Source: Gallionella sp.
GTDB taxonomy: Bacteria; Pseudomonadota; Gammaproteobacteria; Burkholderiales; Gallionellaceae
Direction: 5' to 3'
Length of the DNA: 64,000 nt
NCBI GenBank assembly: GCA_028687575.1
Contig: JAQTZW010000001.1
Location: 1-64,000 of the forward strand
Shown here: piece after piece, positions 45,467 through 54,601 of the stretch
Position numbering within the stretch: position 1 is the first letter of the stretch
How the letters are laid out: every line of letters begins with the position of its first letter
Translations under genes and position numbers: made by a program
The notes under the pieces: generated by a model
Databases searched by the model: none
Told to the model about the DNA's origin: nothing
Seen by the model: the letters and a program-made list of their open reading frames with translations, nothing else

Positions 45467-48400
45467 ATGCTGAACAATATTGTCGATCTCTCATTGCGCT
45501 ACAAGGTGCTGGTGCTGGTGGCGTTCGTGCTGGTGGTGTTGCTGGGGGTGAAAGCCTGGCGCGAAGTGCCGGTGGATGCGTTCCCCGACGTCACGCCGGT
45601 GCAGGTGAATATCTATACGGAATCCCCGGGTCTGGCCGCCGAGGATGTGGAAAAACTGCTGACTTCTCCGGTGGAAGCCGCCATGGCGGGACTTGCCGGT
45701 GTGGAGGAAATCCGCTCGGTATCGCTATTCGGCCTCTCCTACGTGAGCGTCTATTTCAAGGACAGTATCGACATCTACTTCGCCCGCCGGCTGGTGGGCG
45801 AGAAGCTGCTCGAGGCGAAAGACCGTATTCCCCAGGGTTACGGCGAGCCCGGCTTGGGCCCGAATACTTCGGGTCTGGGACAGGTGTTCTGGTACACCAT
45901 CGAAACGGCTGACAAGAAATTGTCTGAAATGGACCTGCGCACCCTGCAGGACTGGAACGTTCGCCTAGTGCTGCGAACCGCACTGGGTGTGGATGACGTG
46001 ACGTCCTGGGGCGGACAGGAAAAACAATACCAGGTGCTGATCAATCCGCAAAAGCTGATCAAATATGGCCTCAGCTTCAAGACCGTGATGGAGACCCTCA
46101 CCGCCAACAACCGTCAGGTCGGCGGGCAATATCTCGATATCGGGCAGGAGCAGTATCTGGTGCGCGGTCTCGGCCTGGTCGGCAATGTGCGGGATATCGG
46201 CAATGTGGTGTTGGCCACCCGCGAGGGGACGCCGGTCTATGTGCGCGACGTGGCTGAAGTCAAAGAGGCGCCCTCGCTACGCTCCGGCGCAGTGACCAAG
46301 GACGGCAAGGAAGTCGTGCTGGGCATGGCGTTGCAGCGCATCGGCGAGAACGCCAAAAACGTGGTGGACGCCGTGAAGACGAAGCTCAAAACCGTAGAGC
46401 AGGCGCTGCCGGCTGGCATTGTAATCAATACGGTGTACGACCGTACGGAACTGGTGGAGAAGGCGGTCCAGACCGCAGAAAATGCGCTGGTCGAAGGCTC
46501 CATCCTGGTGGTCATCATCCTGTTCCTGTTCTTGGGGGAAATCCGCTCTGCGGTGGTGGTGATCATCGCCCTGCCGCTGGCCATGCTGATCAGCTTCATC
46601 CTGATGCAGCAGTGGGGACTGTCGGCCAACCTGATGTCGCTGGCTGGCCTGGCGGTGGGGATCGGGATGATGGTGGATGGCGCCGTGGTGATGGTGGAGA
46701 ACGGCTTCCGCCTGCTTTCGCACCAGGCCGGCAAGGCGGCGGTGAACAAGACGCACGTGATCCTGGAAGCGGCGCGGGAAGTGATCAATCCGACCGCGTT
46801 CGCGATCCTGATCATCATCGTGGTGTTCCTGCCGCTGTTTTCCCTGACCGGGCTGGAAGGCAAGCTGTTCAAGCCGATGGCGCTGACCATCACTTTCGCG
46901 ATGGTGGGTTCGCTGGTGCTGACCATGACGCTGGTGCCGGTCATGTCGGCGCTGATCCTGAAGCCCAAGGAGGAGAAAGACACCTTTATAGTCAGGTGGG
47001 CGAAAAAGCTCTATCTGCCCTTGCTCGACTGGGCACTGGAGAACAAGAAAAAAGTGTTCTCCGGTGCAGGGGTGCTGCTGGTGGCGTCCGTCGCGTTGAT
47101 TCCTTTCCTCGGCAAGGAATTCATGCCCACCCTGCAGGAGGGCGGCATCATGTTCCGGGTGACCAGTATCCCTTCCACTTCGCTCGACGAATCCATCCGC
47201 ATCTCCGAGCGCCTCGAAGCTGCACTGAAAACCTTCCCGCAAACCACTTCGGCCATAGCCATGATCGGGCGCGCGGAAAAGGGCGAAACCGCGGACGTGA
47301 ACTACATGGAAATCCTGGTGAATCTCAAACCACGCGACCAGTGGCCCAAAGCCATTTCCTTCCCCGATCTCTCCAGGGAGATGCAGGACAAGCTGGAACA
47401 GGTCGTGCCGACCTCGGTGATTTCGGCCACCCAGCCGATCCAGATGCGCGTCGAGGAGTTGATTTCCGGGGTACGCGCCACGCTCGCGCTAAAGCTCTAC
47501 GGCGAAGACCTGACTACCCTTGACCGCCTGTCCGGTGAGCTTAAGTCCGCTCTGGAGAAAGTGCCGGGCGTCGCGGATCTGTCGCTGGAAGCGAACAAAG
47601 GCAAGCCGCAGATGGTGGTCAAGGTGAACCGGGATGAGGCGGCGCGCTACGGCATCAACGCCGACGAAATCCTTGAGGTGGTGCAGGCCGGCATCGGCGG
47701 CAAGGCGGTGAGTACGCTGATCGACGGGGTCAAGCGTTTCGACATCCAGGTCTGGCTCGCGCCCGATTTCCGCAACAGCGTGGAAGCCATCAACAACATC
47801 CCGATTCGCACCCAGAGCGGCGCGCTGATTCCCCTTTCCAGAGTCGCCACGGTGGAACTGGATGAAGGTTATTCCTTCATCCGGCGCGAACAGCTGCAAC
47901 GTTACGCTGTGATCCAGATGGACGTGAAAGGGCGCGACGTGGACAGCTTCGTGAAGGAGGCAGCGGCCAGGATCAAGAGCGAAGTGAAGATTCCAGCCGG
48001 CTACTGGATCGAGTGGGGTGGCGCCTTTGAGAACCAGCAGCGCGCCATGGCCAAGCTGGCGCTGATCGTGCCGCTCACCATCGGGCTGATCTTCATCCTG
48101 TTGTATACGGCATTTAATTCGCTTACCTACGCCACGCTGATCATTGCCAACGTGCCGTTCGCCACTATCGGCGGTGTGATCGGGCTATTCATTACCGGAC
48201 AATACCTGTCTGTACCATCGGCCATCGGATTTATTGCCGTATTTGGTGTTGCGATGCTGAACGGCATCGTGCTGGTGACTTTTTTAAATGATCAACGTGA
48301 ACGGGGCTTGTCGGTGCGTGCAGCTGTTAAGCAAGGTGCCGCATTGCGATTAAGACCAGTTTTGATGACGGCTTCCATCGCCATCTTCGGTCTGGTGCCG

Positions 48401-48556
48401 ATGCTCTTGTCTTCGGGTGTGGGCGCGGAAACTCAGCGCCCGCTGGCGACGGTCGTGGTGGGCGGATTGTTTACCTCTACGGCGTTGACGTTGCTGCTTT
48501 TGCCGTTGATGTACGAGTGGGTGGAGACACGCCGCGAACGCAAACAAGCGAAGTAA
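45467..48556 (+). CDS. czcA: heavy-metal RND transporter, CzcA family
   Basis: An inner-membrane proton antiporter of the HME-RND family, with 1029 residues and twelve predicted helices. The TM4 motif reads GIGMMVDGAVVMVENGF. The Met triad of CusA is not matched in the same way (IPSTSLDESI replaces the LPGM region), which favours divalent ions such as Zn, Co, Cd or Ni; the exact ion cannot be read from sequence. The first 2.6 kb uses strongly G/C-ending codons, while the last 400 bases are less biased. Confidence 0.93.
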   Translation: MLNNIVDLSLRYKVLVLVAFVLVVLLGVKAWREVPVDAFPDVTPVQVNIYTESPGLAAEDVEKLLTSPVEAAMAGLAGVEEIRSVSLFGLSYVSVYFKDSIDIYFARRLVGEKLLEAKDRIPQGYGEPGLGPNTSGLGQVFWYTIETADKKLSEMDLRTLQDWNVRLVLRTALGVDDVTSWGGQEKQYQVLINPQKLIKYGLSFKTVMETLTANNRQVGGQYLDIGQEQYLVRGLGLVGNVRDIGNVVLATREGTPVYVRDVAEVKEAPSLRSGAVTKDGKEVVLGMALQRIGENAKNVVDAVKTKLKTVEQALPAGIVINTVYDRTELVEKAVQTAENALVEGSILVVIILFLFLGEIRSAVVVIIALPLAMLISFILMQQWGLSANLMSLAGLAVGIGMMVDGAVVMVENGFRLLSHQAGKAAVNKTHVILEAAREVINPTAFAILIIIVVFLPLFSLTGLEGKLFKPMALTITFAMVGSLVLTMTLVPVMSALILKPKEEKDTFIVRWAKKLYLPLLDWALENKKKVFSGAGVLLVASVALIPFLGKEFMPTLQEGGIMFRVTSIPSTSLDESIRISERLEAALKTFPQTTSAIAMIGRAEKGETADVNYMEILVNLKPRDQWPKAISFPDLSREMQDKLEQVVPTSVISATQPIQMRVEELISGVRATLALKLYGEDLTTLDRLSGELKSALEKVPGVADLSLEANKGKPQMVVKVNRDEAARYGINADEILEVVQAGIGGKAVSTLIDGVKRFDIQVWLAPDFRNSVEAINNIPIRTQSGALIPLSRVATVELDEGYSFIRREQLQRYAVIQMDVKGRDVDSFVKEAAARIKSEVKIPAGYWIEWGGAFENQQRAMAKLALIVPLTIGLIFILLYTAFNSLTYATLIIANVPFATIGGVIGLFITGQYLSVPSAIGFIAVFGVAMLNGIVLVTFLNDQRERGLSVRAAVKQGAALRLRPVLMTASIAIFGLVPMLLSSGVGAETQRPLATVVVGGLFTSTALTLLLLPLMYEWVETRRERKQAK

Positions 48557-48563
48557 ACCAGTA

Positions 48564-48589
48564 GCGTGCGGCCTGACCGGGCCGCACGC
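48564..48589 (+). other. strong intercistronic hairpin between czcA and the PII-like gene
   Basis: GCGTGCGGCC (48564-48573) and GGCCGCACGC (48580-48589) form a perfect 10-base-pair stem with a 6-base loop. No T-run follows, so it is more likely an mRNA stabiliser or partial attenuator than a full terminator. Confidence 0.6.
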
Positions 48590-48613
48590 AATCACTAAAT
48601 CAGGAGAATCCGC

Positions 48614-48970
48614 ATGAAAGAAATCAAGGCTTATATCCACAACCACCGCATCGCCGATGTGATTCGCGCCGTAAAAGAATCAGGGCTGTGCAACACGGAC
48701 GGAACGCCTGGCTGCCGCAATCTTGCCGTCATCCCGGTGCAAAGCCTACTGAAGGCGGTGGACGCCAAGGAGCAACACTATTCCATCGAATTGGCCGAGA
48801 CAGTTATCAACGAATCGAAGCTGGAACTGGTTTGCGAGGATCTCCAGGTGGACGAGCTAGTGGCCATCATCGGGCACGCCGCCCGCACCGGCCAAGCCGA
48901 GGCTGGCTGGATTTACATCAGCGACATCATCCAGGCAGTTCCGATAGCTGGTTGGCAATCCAAAACTTGA
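48614..48970 (+). CDS. PII-like protein linked to metal RND pumps (PII-NG type)
   Basis: A 118-residue trimeric-type PII fold protein: KEIKAYIHNHRIADVIRAVKESG replaces the PII start, and LVAIIGHAARTGQAEAGWIYISDI matches the nucleotide-binding C-loop region. The T-loop lacks the Tyr51 motif of GlnB, so uridylylation is not expected. A PII subgroup called PII-NG is known to be encoded next to CzcA-type transporters, as here. It may sense a nucleotide or metal and modulate the pump; the mechanism is not established. Confidence 0.85.
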   Translation: MKEIKAYIHNHRIADVIRAVKESGLCNTDGTPGCRNLAVIPVQSLLKAVDAKEQHYSIELAETVINESKLELVCEDLQVDELVAIIGHAARTGQAEAGWIYISDIIQAVPIAGWQSKT

Positions 48971-49073
48971 ACGTAATGCGCCAATTAGCCGGAATTCTTG
49001 TGTTTATACATTGCGCTTGTCACCTTACGAACGAAGCAGGTGTGTACGTAATTAACGCAAAAAGGAGGAAATT

Positions 49074-49295
49074 ATGATGTGGGAATACGGGATGGGCTGT
49101 GGATGGCTGGGCATGGCGTTGTTCTGGCTGCTGCTGATTTTTCTGGTTTTGGCGGTGGTCAAATATCTTGCTGGTAAGAATGGGGGCGGTAGTGAACCCG
49201 CCAAAGCGCTAGAGATGCTGGATGAGCGGTATGCCCGAGGCGAAATCGGTCGTGATGAGTATCTGAAAAGGCGGGATGATATGAAGGGGATTTAG
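49074..49295 (+). CDS. SHOCT-domain small membrane protein
   Basis: A 73-residue protein with one transmembrane helix (GMALFWLLLIFLVLAVVKYLAG) and a C-terminal SHOCT motif (ALEMLDERYARGEIGRDEYLKRRDDM). SHOCT proteins are frequent in metal-resistance clusters but have no firm function. AAAGGAGGAAATT precedes the ATG. Confidence 0.85.
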   Translation: MMWEYGMGCGWLGMALFWLLLIFLVLAVVKYLAGKNGGGSEPAKALEMLDERYARGEIGRDEYLKRRDDMKGI

Positions 49296-49366
49296 CAGGA
49301 AGTTTTTGGCCGCTAGGGCGTTTGTGCGGCATGGCTTGGTTATAAATGCAATTCAAGGAGAACAAC

Positions 49367-49762
49367 ATGGAAATTCGTTATGGATTTGGCAAGAAAGCTG
49401 TACTAGATTTTGACAGTGCTTTGGAACAAGTGGTACGTGCTTTGCAGTCCGAGGGTTTTGGTGTGTTGACCGATATCGATGTGGCTGCCACGATGAAAAG
49501 GAAACTCAATGCTGAGATGCCACCTTACCGCATTCTCGGTGCTTGCAATCCCCCGCTGGCTCATCGTGCATTGCAGGCTGAGCCGTCTATCGGTCTGCTG
49601 CTCCCCTGTAACGTGGTCGTGCGCCAGGATGAGGAAGGCTCGGTGCATGTGGAATTCATGGATCCAGCCGCCGTACTGGATTTGGTAAACAAACCTGAGA
49701 TCAGCCTGCTGGCGATTGAGGTACGTCAGCGGCTGGAGCGGGTATTGGCTGCTTTGCCTTAA
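49367..49762 (+). CDS. DUF302 protein
   Basis: A 131-residue cytosolic protein with the DUF302 fold: FDSALEQVVRALQSEGFGVLTDIDVAATMKRKL, PYRILGACNPPLAHRAL and LLLPCNVVVR. Function is unknown; family members are common near copper and thiol-stress genes. ATG 49367 follows AAGGAGAACAAC, so the in-frame ATG 21 bases upstream is unlikely. Confidence 0.88.
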   Translation: MEIRYGFGKKAVLDFDSALEQVVRALQSEGFGVLTDIDVAATMKRKLNAEMPPYRILGACNPPLAHRALQAEPSIGLLLPCNVVVRQDEEGSVHVEFMDPAAVLDLVNKPEISLLAIEVRQRLERVLAALP

Positions 49763-49853
49763 TCTTTAGGAATATGCCTGTGTCCAGTGCTGTTGCTGGA
49801 TGGGTCAGCCTCAGCCAGCTCCAAAATGATAACTGACAAGCGGAAATAAAGAA

Positions 49854-49880
49854 CCCTGTGGTTTTTTCAAGCCCACAGGG
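49854..49880 (-). terminator. hairpin after fur, probable terminator
   Basis: The stem CCCTGTGG/CCACAGGG (49854-49861, 49873-49880) lies 40 bases beyond the fur stop. On the minus strand it is followed by GTTCTTTATTT, a moderate U-rich tail; it may act in both directions. Confidence 0.5.
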
Positions 49881-49920
49881 CATGGAGATTCAGACAATGA
49901 AACATTTGACGAGGGAATTT

Positions 49921-50352
49921 TCAGCTTTGTATTTTATTGGGGCATTTTGGCTTGTTACAGTCTGCGTAGATATAGAGAGAGTGGTCGTGAATGGTAAATC
50001 CGCGATCGGTGGCGGCTATTTTCTGGCGTGCCTCAATAGTTGCGTCGTAAAACTCTTCGACATGGCCGCATTGCATACACACGATGTGATCATGGTGTTC
50101 GCCCTGATTAAGTTCGAACACCGATTTGCCGCCCTCGAAATGGTGCCGCATCAGCAGACCAGCCTGCTCGAACTGGGTGAGCACGCGATAAATGGTCGCT
50201 AGGCCGACATCGTCACCGCTGGTGAGCAGCAGCTTGTATACCTCCTCCGCGCTCAGATGTCGTTGCTTGCTAGCTTCGAACAGGCTCAACACCTTGAGCC
50301 GTGGCAAGGTGGATTTTAGACCGACAGTTTTTAGGTGATCAGGTTGGTGCAT
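49921..50352 (-). CDS. fur: ferric uptake regulator family protein
   Basis: A DNA-binding metalloregulator of 143 residues. The winged helix (LSAEEVYKLLLTSGDDVGLATIYRVLTQFEQAGLL) and the metal-binding dimerisation domain (HHDHIVCMQCGHVEEFYD; CNKPKCPNK) are intact. The HHDH and CxxC motifs favour Fur itself over Zur or PerR, but this is not certain. It is divergent from the cupredoxin/FTR1 pair, with a good Fur box between, so it probably controls both itself and iron uptake. Confidence 0.92.
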   Translation of the reverse strand: MHQPDHLKTVGLKSTLPRLKVLSLFEASKQRHLSAEEVYKLLLTSGDDVGLATIYRVLTQFEQAGLLMRHHFEGGKSVFELNQGEHHDHIVCMQCGHVEEFYDATIEARQKIAATDRGFTIHDHSLYIYADCNKPKCPNKIQS

Positions 50353-50404
50353 ATCAAGACCTTTTAGATTTTTGAATCATCATGTCAGGAAATACTTGTA
50401 ATTG

Positions 50405-50427
50405 CAAATAAGAATGATTATCATTTG
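50405..50427. promoter_or_regulatory. Fur box
   Basis: CAAATAAGAATGATTATCAT and following TTG closely match the Fur consensus, with the core AATGATTATCATT being palindromic. It lies between divergent fur and the cupredoxin/FTR1 genes. Confidence 0.75.
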
Positions 50428-50452
50428 TGACTAGTTAACTACGGGGTTCGCC

Positions 50453-50770
50453 ATGAAACGTCTTTCACTTATTTTCCTGCTACTACCATTCGCTGCCTAT
50501 GCAGCCGATGCCGACTATACGCTGATCATCAAGGATCACAGCTTCCAGCCGTCTGAGTTAACCATCCCGTCAGGCAAGAAAATCAAGCTCTTGGTTGAGA
50601 ATCAGGATGCCACCCCCGAGGAATTCGATAGCCACGATCTAAACCGGGAAAAAGTGATTGCCGGACGTGGCGCCGCGACGATTTACATCGGCCCACTTAC
50701 GCCCGGACGCTACGCCTTCACCGGCGAATTTCACGCAGCAACCGCCCAAGGTTCAATCGTCGCAAAATAG
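50453..50770 (+). CDS. periplasmic cupredoxin-domain protein
   Basis: A 105-residue exported protein: signal peptide ending AAYAA, then a single cupredoxin-like beta-sandwich (YTLIIKDHSFQPSELTIPSGKKI...GRYAFTGEFHAATAQG). No cysteine is present in the mature part, so a type 1 copper site is unlikely; Asp/Glu/His residues could bind iron or copper as in EfeO/FtrB-like partners of iron permeases. It is nine bases before the FTR1 gene and downstream of the Fur box. Confidence 0.88.
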   Translation: MKRLSLIFLLLPFAAYAADADYTLIIKDHSFQPSELTIPSGKKIKLLVENQDATPEEFDSHDLNREKVIAGRGAATIYIGPLTPGRYAFTGEFHAATAQGSIVAK

Positions 50771-50779
50771 GAAAATATC

Positions 50780-51604
50780 ATGTTCGCAACTGCCATCATT
50801 GTTTTTCGGGAAGTATTGGAAGCTTCCATCATCATCGGGATTCTCACTGCCGCGACGCGCAGCATTCACGGCAGCAAACGCTGGTTGGCCGCTGGACTGG
50901 TGGCTGGATTAGTGGGTTCGGGATTGGTCGCAGCTTCAACCGACGTGATCGGATCGCTGGCCAGCGGCATCGGTCAAGAAATTTTCAACACCATCGTACT
51001 CGGCATCGCGGTGCTGATGCTGGCATGGCACAACATTTGGATGGCGTCTCACGGTGCTGCGCTGGCGGCCAACGCTCGTTTAGTGGGCAGTGCCATTCGT
51101 GACGGAAACAGCGAGTGTTCGGTGCTATTTGTTATCGTCGGGCTGGCTGTACTCAGAGAAGGTTCAGAAACTGTGCTGTTTCTTTATGGCATCGCAACAT
51201 CTGGTGAGGGCGGACAGTCTTCAATGCTGCTCGGCGGCATGGTTGGCATGCTGCTCGGTATTGTGGTTGGTTACACAATATTTGCCGGGCTGCTGCGCGT
51301 GCCGATGCGCTGGTTCTTTGCTGCTACTGGCATATTGGTGTTGCTATTAGCAGCAGGCATGGCCTCGCAAGCTGCGCATTTCCTGATTCAAGCCGATTTG
51401 TTGCCCAGCCTCGCCTCGCCGCTATGGGACACGTCTGCGCTACTGCCGGAAAGTGGACTAACCGGCATATTACTGCACAGTCTGATTGGCTATGACTCAC
51501 GTCCGGCAGGAATGCAGATCATTTTTTACCTTACTGCACTGATTGTCATTTTCATCGGCATGAAATGGGCTGCTCGTTCGCAGCCAACCACGGTACGAAA
51601 ATAA
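50780..51604 (+). CDS. FTR1-family iron permease
   Basis: A high-affinity iron permease of the FTR1/EfeU group. The 274 residues have seven predicted helices and the two REXXE iron-binding motifs: FREVLEA in helix 1 and VLREGSETVLF in helix 4. Together with the cupredoxin it probably imports iron after oxidation or reduction at the membrane. It is regulated by Fur through the box at 50405-50427. Confidence 0.93.
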   Translation: MFATAIIVFREVLEASIIIGILTAATRSIHGSKRWLAAGLVAGLVGSGLVAASTDVIGSLASGIGQEIFNTIVLGIAVLMLAWHNIWMASHGAALAANARLVGSAIRDGNSECSVLFVIVGLAVLREGSETVLFLYGIATSGEGGQSSMLLGGMVGMLLGIVVGYTIFAGLLRVPMRWFFAATGILVLLLAAGMASQAAHFLIQADLLPSLASPLWDTSALLPESGLTGILLHSLIGYDSRPAGMQIIFYLTALIVIFIGMKWAARSQPTTVRK

Positions 51605-51609
51605 TCATC

Positions 51610-52189
51610 GTGAAAAATTATTTCGCATTTTCGTTTGCTAATTTATTTTCTCTGGGCATCCTGCTCTGCGGAATTGTCGGAGCGCAGGATGCTTTTGCCG
51701 GTGCTGCGGATTATGTCTATACCCCGCAGTCGAATATGGTGAGCGGGAAATTGATATCAAGTACGGCACAGCCTCGTCACAAGCCGGAAATCCCGCAAAA
51801 GTTGCCAGTATCGGATTAGGTTTCGGCGCAAAGGAATATTGGTTCACAGAGATATATTTAAAACAGGTTCGTAGCGGAAACACAGAGGTCACGCTGGCTG
51901 AATGGGTGAACAAGTTCCAGCACACCGAGACTGGTAATATCCGCTTGATCTTGGCTTTGTCATCGAAACGGAAGCCCCGTTAAAAGGCGATGCGCCGTGG
52001 GAGCTCAAGCTGGGGTCATTGCTTCAGACAGACTCCGGCAAGCTCCAGATGAATGGCAATTTGCTTTTTGAACGCGCATTTGAAAAGGCCGATAAAAGTG
52101 GTGTGCCATACGGCACCAATTTGACCTATCAGTGACAAGCAAGACAGGCCCAATCACACCTTCAGGATGCAGATTGAGTACGAGTTCTA
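51610..52189 (+). pseudogene. broken exported protein gene after FTR1
   Basis: From GTG 51610 the frame encodes a signal peptide (LFSLGILLCGIVGAQDAFAGAADYVYTP), then shifts. Homologous-looking sequence continues in other frames as EYGEREIDIKYGTASSQAGN...IGLGFGAKEYWFTEIYLKQV, then LGFVIETEAPLKGDAPWELKLGSLLQTD, and ends about 52189. At least two frameshifts are required. The intact ancestor was probably an exported beta-rich protein of about 190 residues. No family can be named. Confidence 0.8.
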
Positions 52190-52242
52190 AAGAAACTCAG
52201 AATTTTTCAAGCCACAGAAACCTAGTGAAGCCAAGGTAGATC

Positions 52243-54426
52243 ATGAAACACTCAATGTTCAATATTCGTAACATGGACTGTCCAACTGAGGAGGCACTGA
52301 TCCGCAAGCGTCTCGGATCGATGCCCGGCATCGGCGAGCTGTCGTTCAACCTGATAACCCGCCGTCTTGCCGTCACGCATACACTGGACGATGAACAGCC
52401 TATCCTCGATGCCTTGCGCGAGATAGGTATGAAGACAGACCCCGAGCCGCAATGCCAGTCCGGCTCCTGTTCGAGCTGCGAAGCGGAATCCCCCGTGGTA
52501 TCGCGCCGGACATGGGCGCTGATGGCGGTGTCCGGTACTGCGGCCATGGTTGCGGAAATCGTCGCGTGGAACGGCGCGAGCGAGCAATCGGTTGCGGTGA
52601 TCGCTCTGGCCTTGCTCTCCATTGTCACCGGTGGCCTCAGCACTCTGAAAAAAGGCTGGATCGCGCTCAAGAACTTCGCCCTCAATATGAATTTCCTGAT
52701 GAGCATCGCCGTCATCGGTGCGCTTGCCATCGGCGAATGGCCGGAAGCTGCGGTGGTGATTTTCCTGTTCGCGCTGGCCGAGTTGATCGAAACGCTCTCG
52801 CTGGAGCGGGCCAAGAACGCAATCAAGGGGCTGATGGCGATGACTCCCGAGGTCGCCACCGTGCAACTCGACAACGGCGAATGGCGCGAGACAGCAGTAA
52901 CCGACGTGCAGGTTGGGCAAGTGGTGCGCGTCAAACCGGGAGAGCGTATTCCGCTGGACGGCGTGGTCACGGCGGGCGGCAGTTCGGTGAACCAGGCGCC
53001 GATTACCGGGGAGAGCATGCCCGTGTTGAAAGCGGCGGGCGATCCGGTGTTCGCCGGTACGCTGAACGAGCGCGGTATGCTGGAGTTTCGCGTCACCGCA
53101 AACAAGGGCAACACCACGCTGGATCGCATCATCCACACGGTGCAAGAGGCGCAAGGCCAACGCGCGCCGACGCAACGTTTCGTCGACCAGTTCGCGCGTT
53201 ACTACACCCCCGCCGTGGTGGTGTTCGCGGTTCTGGTGGCGGCCGTTCCTCCGTTGCTGTTCGGTGCCGCGTTCGAGCCATGGTTCTACAAGGCGCTGGT
53301 CATGCTGGTGATCGCCTGCCCCTGCGCGCTGGTAATCTCCACGCCCATTACCGTAGTGAGCGGGCTTGCCGCTGCGGCAAGGCAGGGCATACTGATCAAG
53401 GGCGGCGTGCATCTGGAGAACGGACGCCTGATAAAAGCCGTAGCTTTGGACAAGACCGGCACGCTCACGCACGGCAAGCCTGTCGTGACCGATGTGGTTC
53501 CGCTGGTTGAGTTGCCTGCCGACAGCCTGCTGCAACTGGCCGCCAGCGTGGACGTGCATTCCGAACATCCCATCGCGTCTGCCATCGTATCGGCATGGCA
53601 GACGCCTGCCGACGGGAACGGAACGCCGCGTTCGTTGCTACCCGCCATTTCGTTCGAGTCCCTCACAGGTCGCGGTGCCAAAGCGGTTGTCGAGGGGCAA
53701 CTTTACTATGTGTGCAACCATCGGCAGATCGAAGAACTGGGCATCTGCGGAGTGCATGTCGAAGAGGCTCTGCATCGTCTGGAGCAGGAAGGCAAGACAG
53801 CCGTGGTGCTGGCTACGGCAACCGAGTCGCTGTGCGTCATCGGTGTGGCCGACACGGTGCGCGGCCATAGCGCGGAGGCTATCCGCCAACTTCATGCTCT
53901 CGGTGTGGCATCAGTGATGTTGACCGGCGACAACCAGACGACGGCCAGCGCCATCGCTGCCCAGGTGGGCATAGACGATGCGCGCGGCAATCTGCTGCCG
54001 GAAGAAAAACTGGCAGTAATCGATGAGTTGATGAACCGTTACGATCATGTCGGCATGGTGGGTGATGGAATCAACGACGCGCCTGCGTTAGCCAAGGCAT
54101 CTATAGGATTTGCTATGGGCAGCGCCGGTACAGATACTGCCATCGAGACCGCCGATGTTGCACTGATGGATGACGATTTGCGCAAAGTGCCACACTTCAT
54201 CCAGCTAAGCCGAAATACTTCCCGTGTGCTCAAACAAAACATCACGCTGGCCATCGGCATCAAGGCGATATTCTTCGCTTTGGCTCTGGCAGGGAAAGCC
54301 ACGCTCTGGATGGCGGTCTTTGCCGATATGGGGGCCAGCCTGATCGTGGTATTTAATGGGATGCGCTTGCTCCGTATTAAGGGCGGTATTGAACGCGACC
54401 ACATAAAATCTGGCCATACGAGATGA
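52243..54426 (+). CDS. cadA: Zn/Cd/Pb-exporting P1B-type ATPase
   Basis: Exports divalent soft metals from the cytoplasm. The 727 residues begin with an HMA-like domain (FNIRNMDCPTEEALIRKRL), then a cysteine cluster CQSGSCSSCEAES. The core has CPCALVIST near residue 355, DKTGTLTHGKP near 402, SEHPIA and GDGIND near 606. The last helix carries the P1B-2 signature, with Lys in IGIKAIFFAL and Asp in FADMGAS. The substrate could be Zn, Cd or Pb; the extra cysteines suggest Cd or Pb tolerance. AAGGTAGATC precedes ATG 52243. Confidence 0.93.
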   Translation: MKHSMFNIRNMDCPTEEALIRKRLGSMPGIGELSFNLITRRLAVTHTLDDEQPILDALREIGMKTDPEPQCQSGSCSSCEAESPVVSRRTWALMAVSGTAAMVAEIVAWNGASEQSVAVIALALLSIVTGGLSTLKKGWIALKNFALNMNFLMSIAVIGALAIGEWPEAAVVIFLFALAELIETLSLERAKNAIKGLMAMTPEVATVQLDNGEWRETAVTDVQVGQVVRVKPGERIPLDGVVTAGGSSVNQAPITGESMPVLKAAGDPVFAGTLNERGMLEFRVTANKGNTTLDRIIHTVQEAQGQRAPTQRFVDQFARYYTPAVVVFAVLVAAVPPLLFGAAFEPWFYKALVMLVIACPCALVISTPITVVSGLAAAARQGILIKGGVHLENGRLIKAVALDKTGTLTHGKPVVTDVVPLVELPADSLLQLAASVDVHSEHPIASAIVSAWQTPADGNGTPRSLLPAISFESLTGRGAKAVVEGQLYYVCNHRQIEELGICGVHVEEALHRLEQEGKTAVVLATATESLCVIGVADTVRGHSAEAIRQLHALGVASVMLTGDNQTTASAIAAQVGIDDARGNLLPEEKLAVIDELMNRYDHVGMVGDGINDAPALAKASIGFAMGSAGTDTAIETADVALMDDDLRKVPHFIQLSRNTSRVLKQNITLAIGIKAIFFALALAGKATLWMAVFADMGASLIVVFNGMRLLRIKGGIERDHIKSGHTR

Positions 54427-54601
54427 ATATTTGGTACGGCATCCGAATCACGGCAACCAAGAGGCTGGTTATCAAGGCAGCGGAAACTGTATGGAATTTC
54501 AGGCATCAATTCTTACTCATGAGCCCGCTATATGTCTGATTGAACATAATTATCTTCGCCAACCCATGTACTAAACGTTACATTGTTTGAAAGCGGAACA
54601 G

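Noticed and set aside
46277..47242. 321-codon His/Gln/Asp-rich frame on the minus strand
   Set aside because: Antisense of czcA; its odd composition is a by-product of the G/C-ending codons of czcA.
52252..53568. 438-codon frame on the minus strand
   Set aside because: Antisense of cadA with low-complexity composition; a shadow of the P-type ATPase gene.
54423..54539. 38-codon frame coupled to the cadA stop (ATGA)
   Set aside because: No family, no independent ribosome site, and basic low-information sequence; probably chance.
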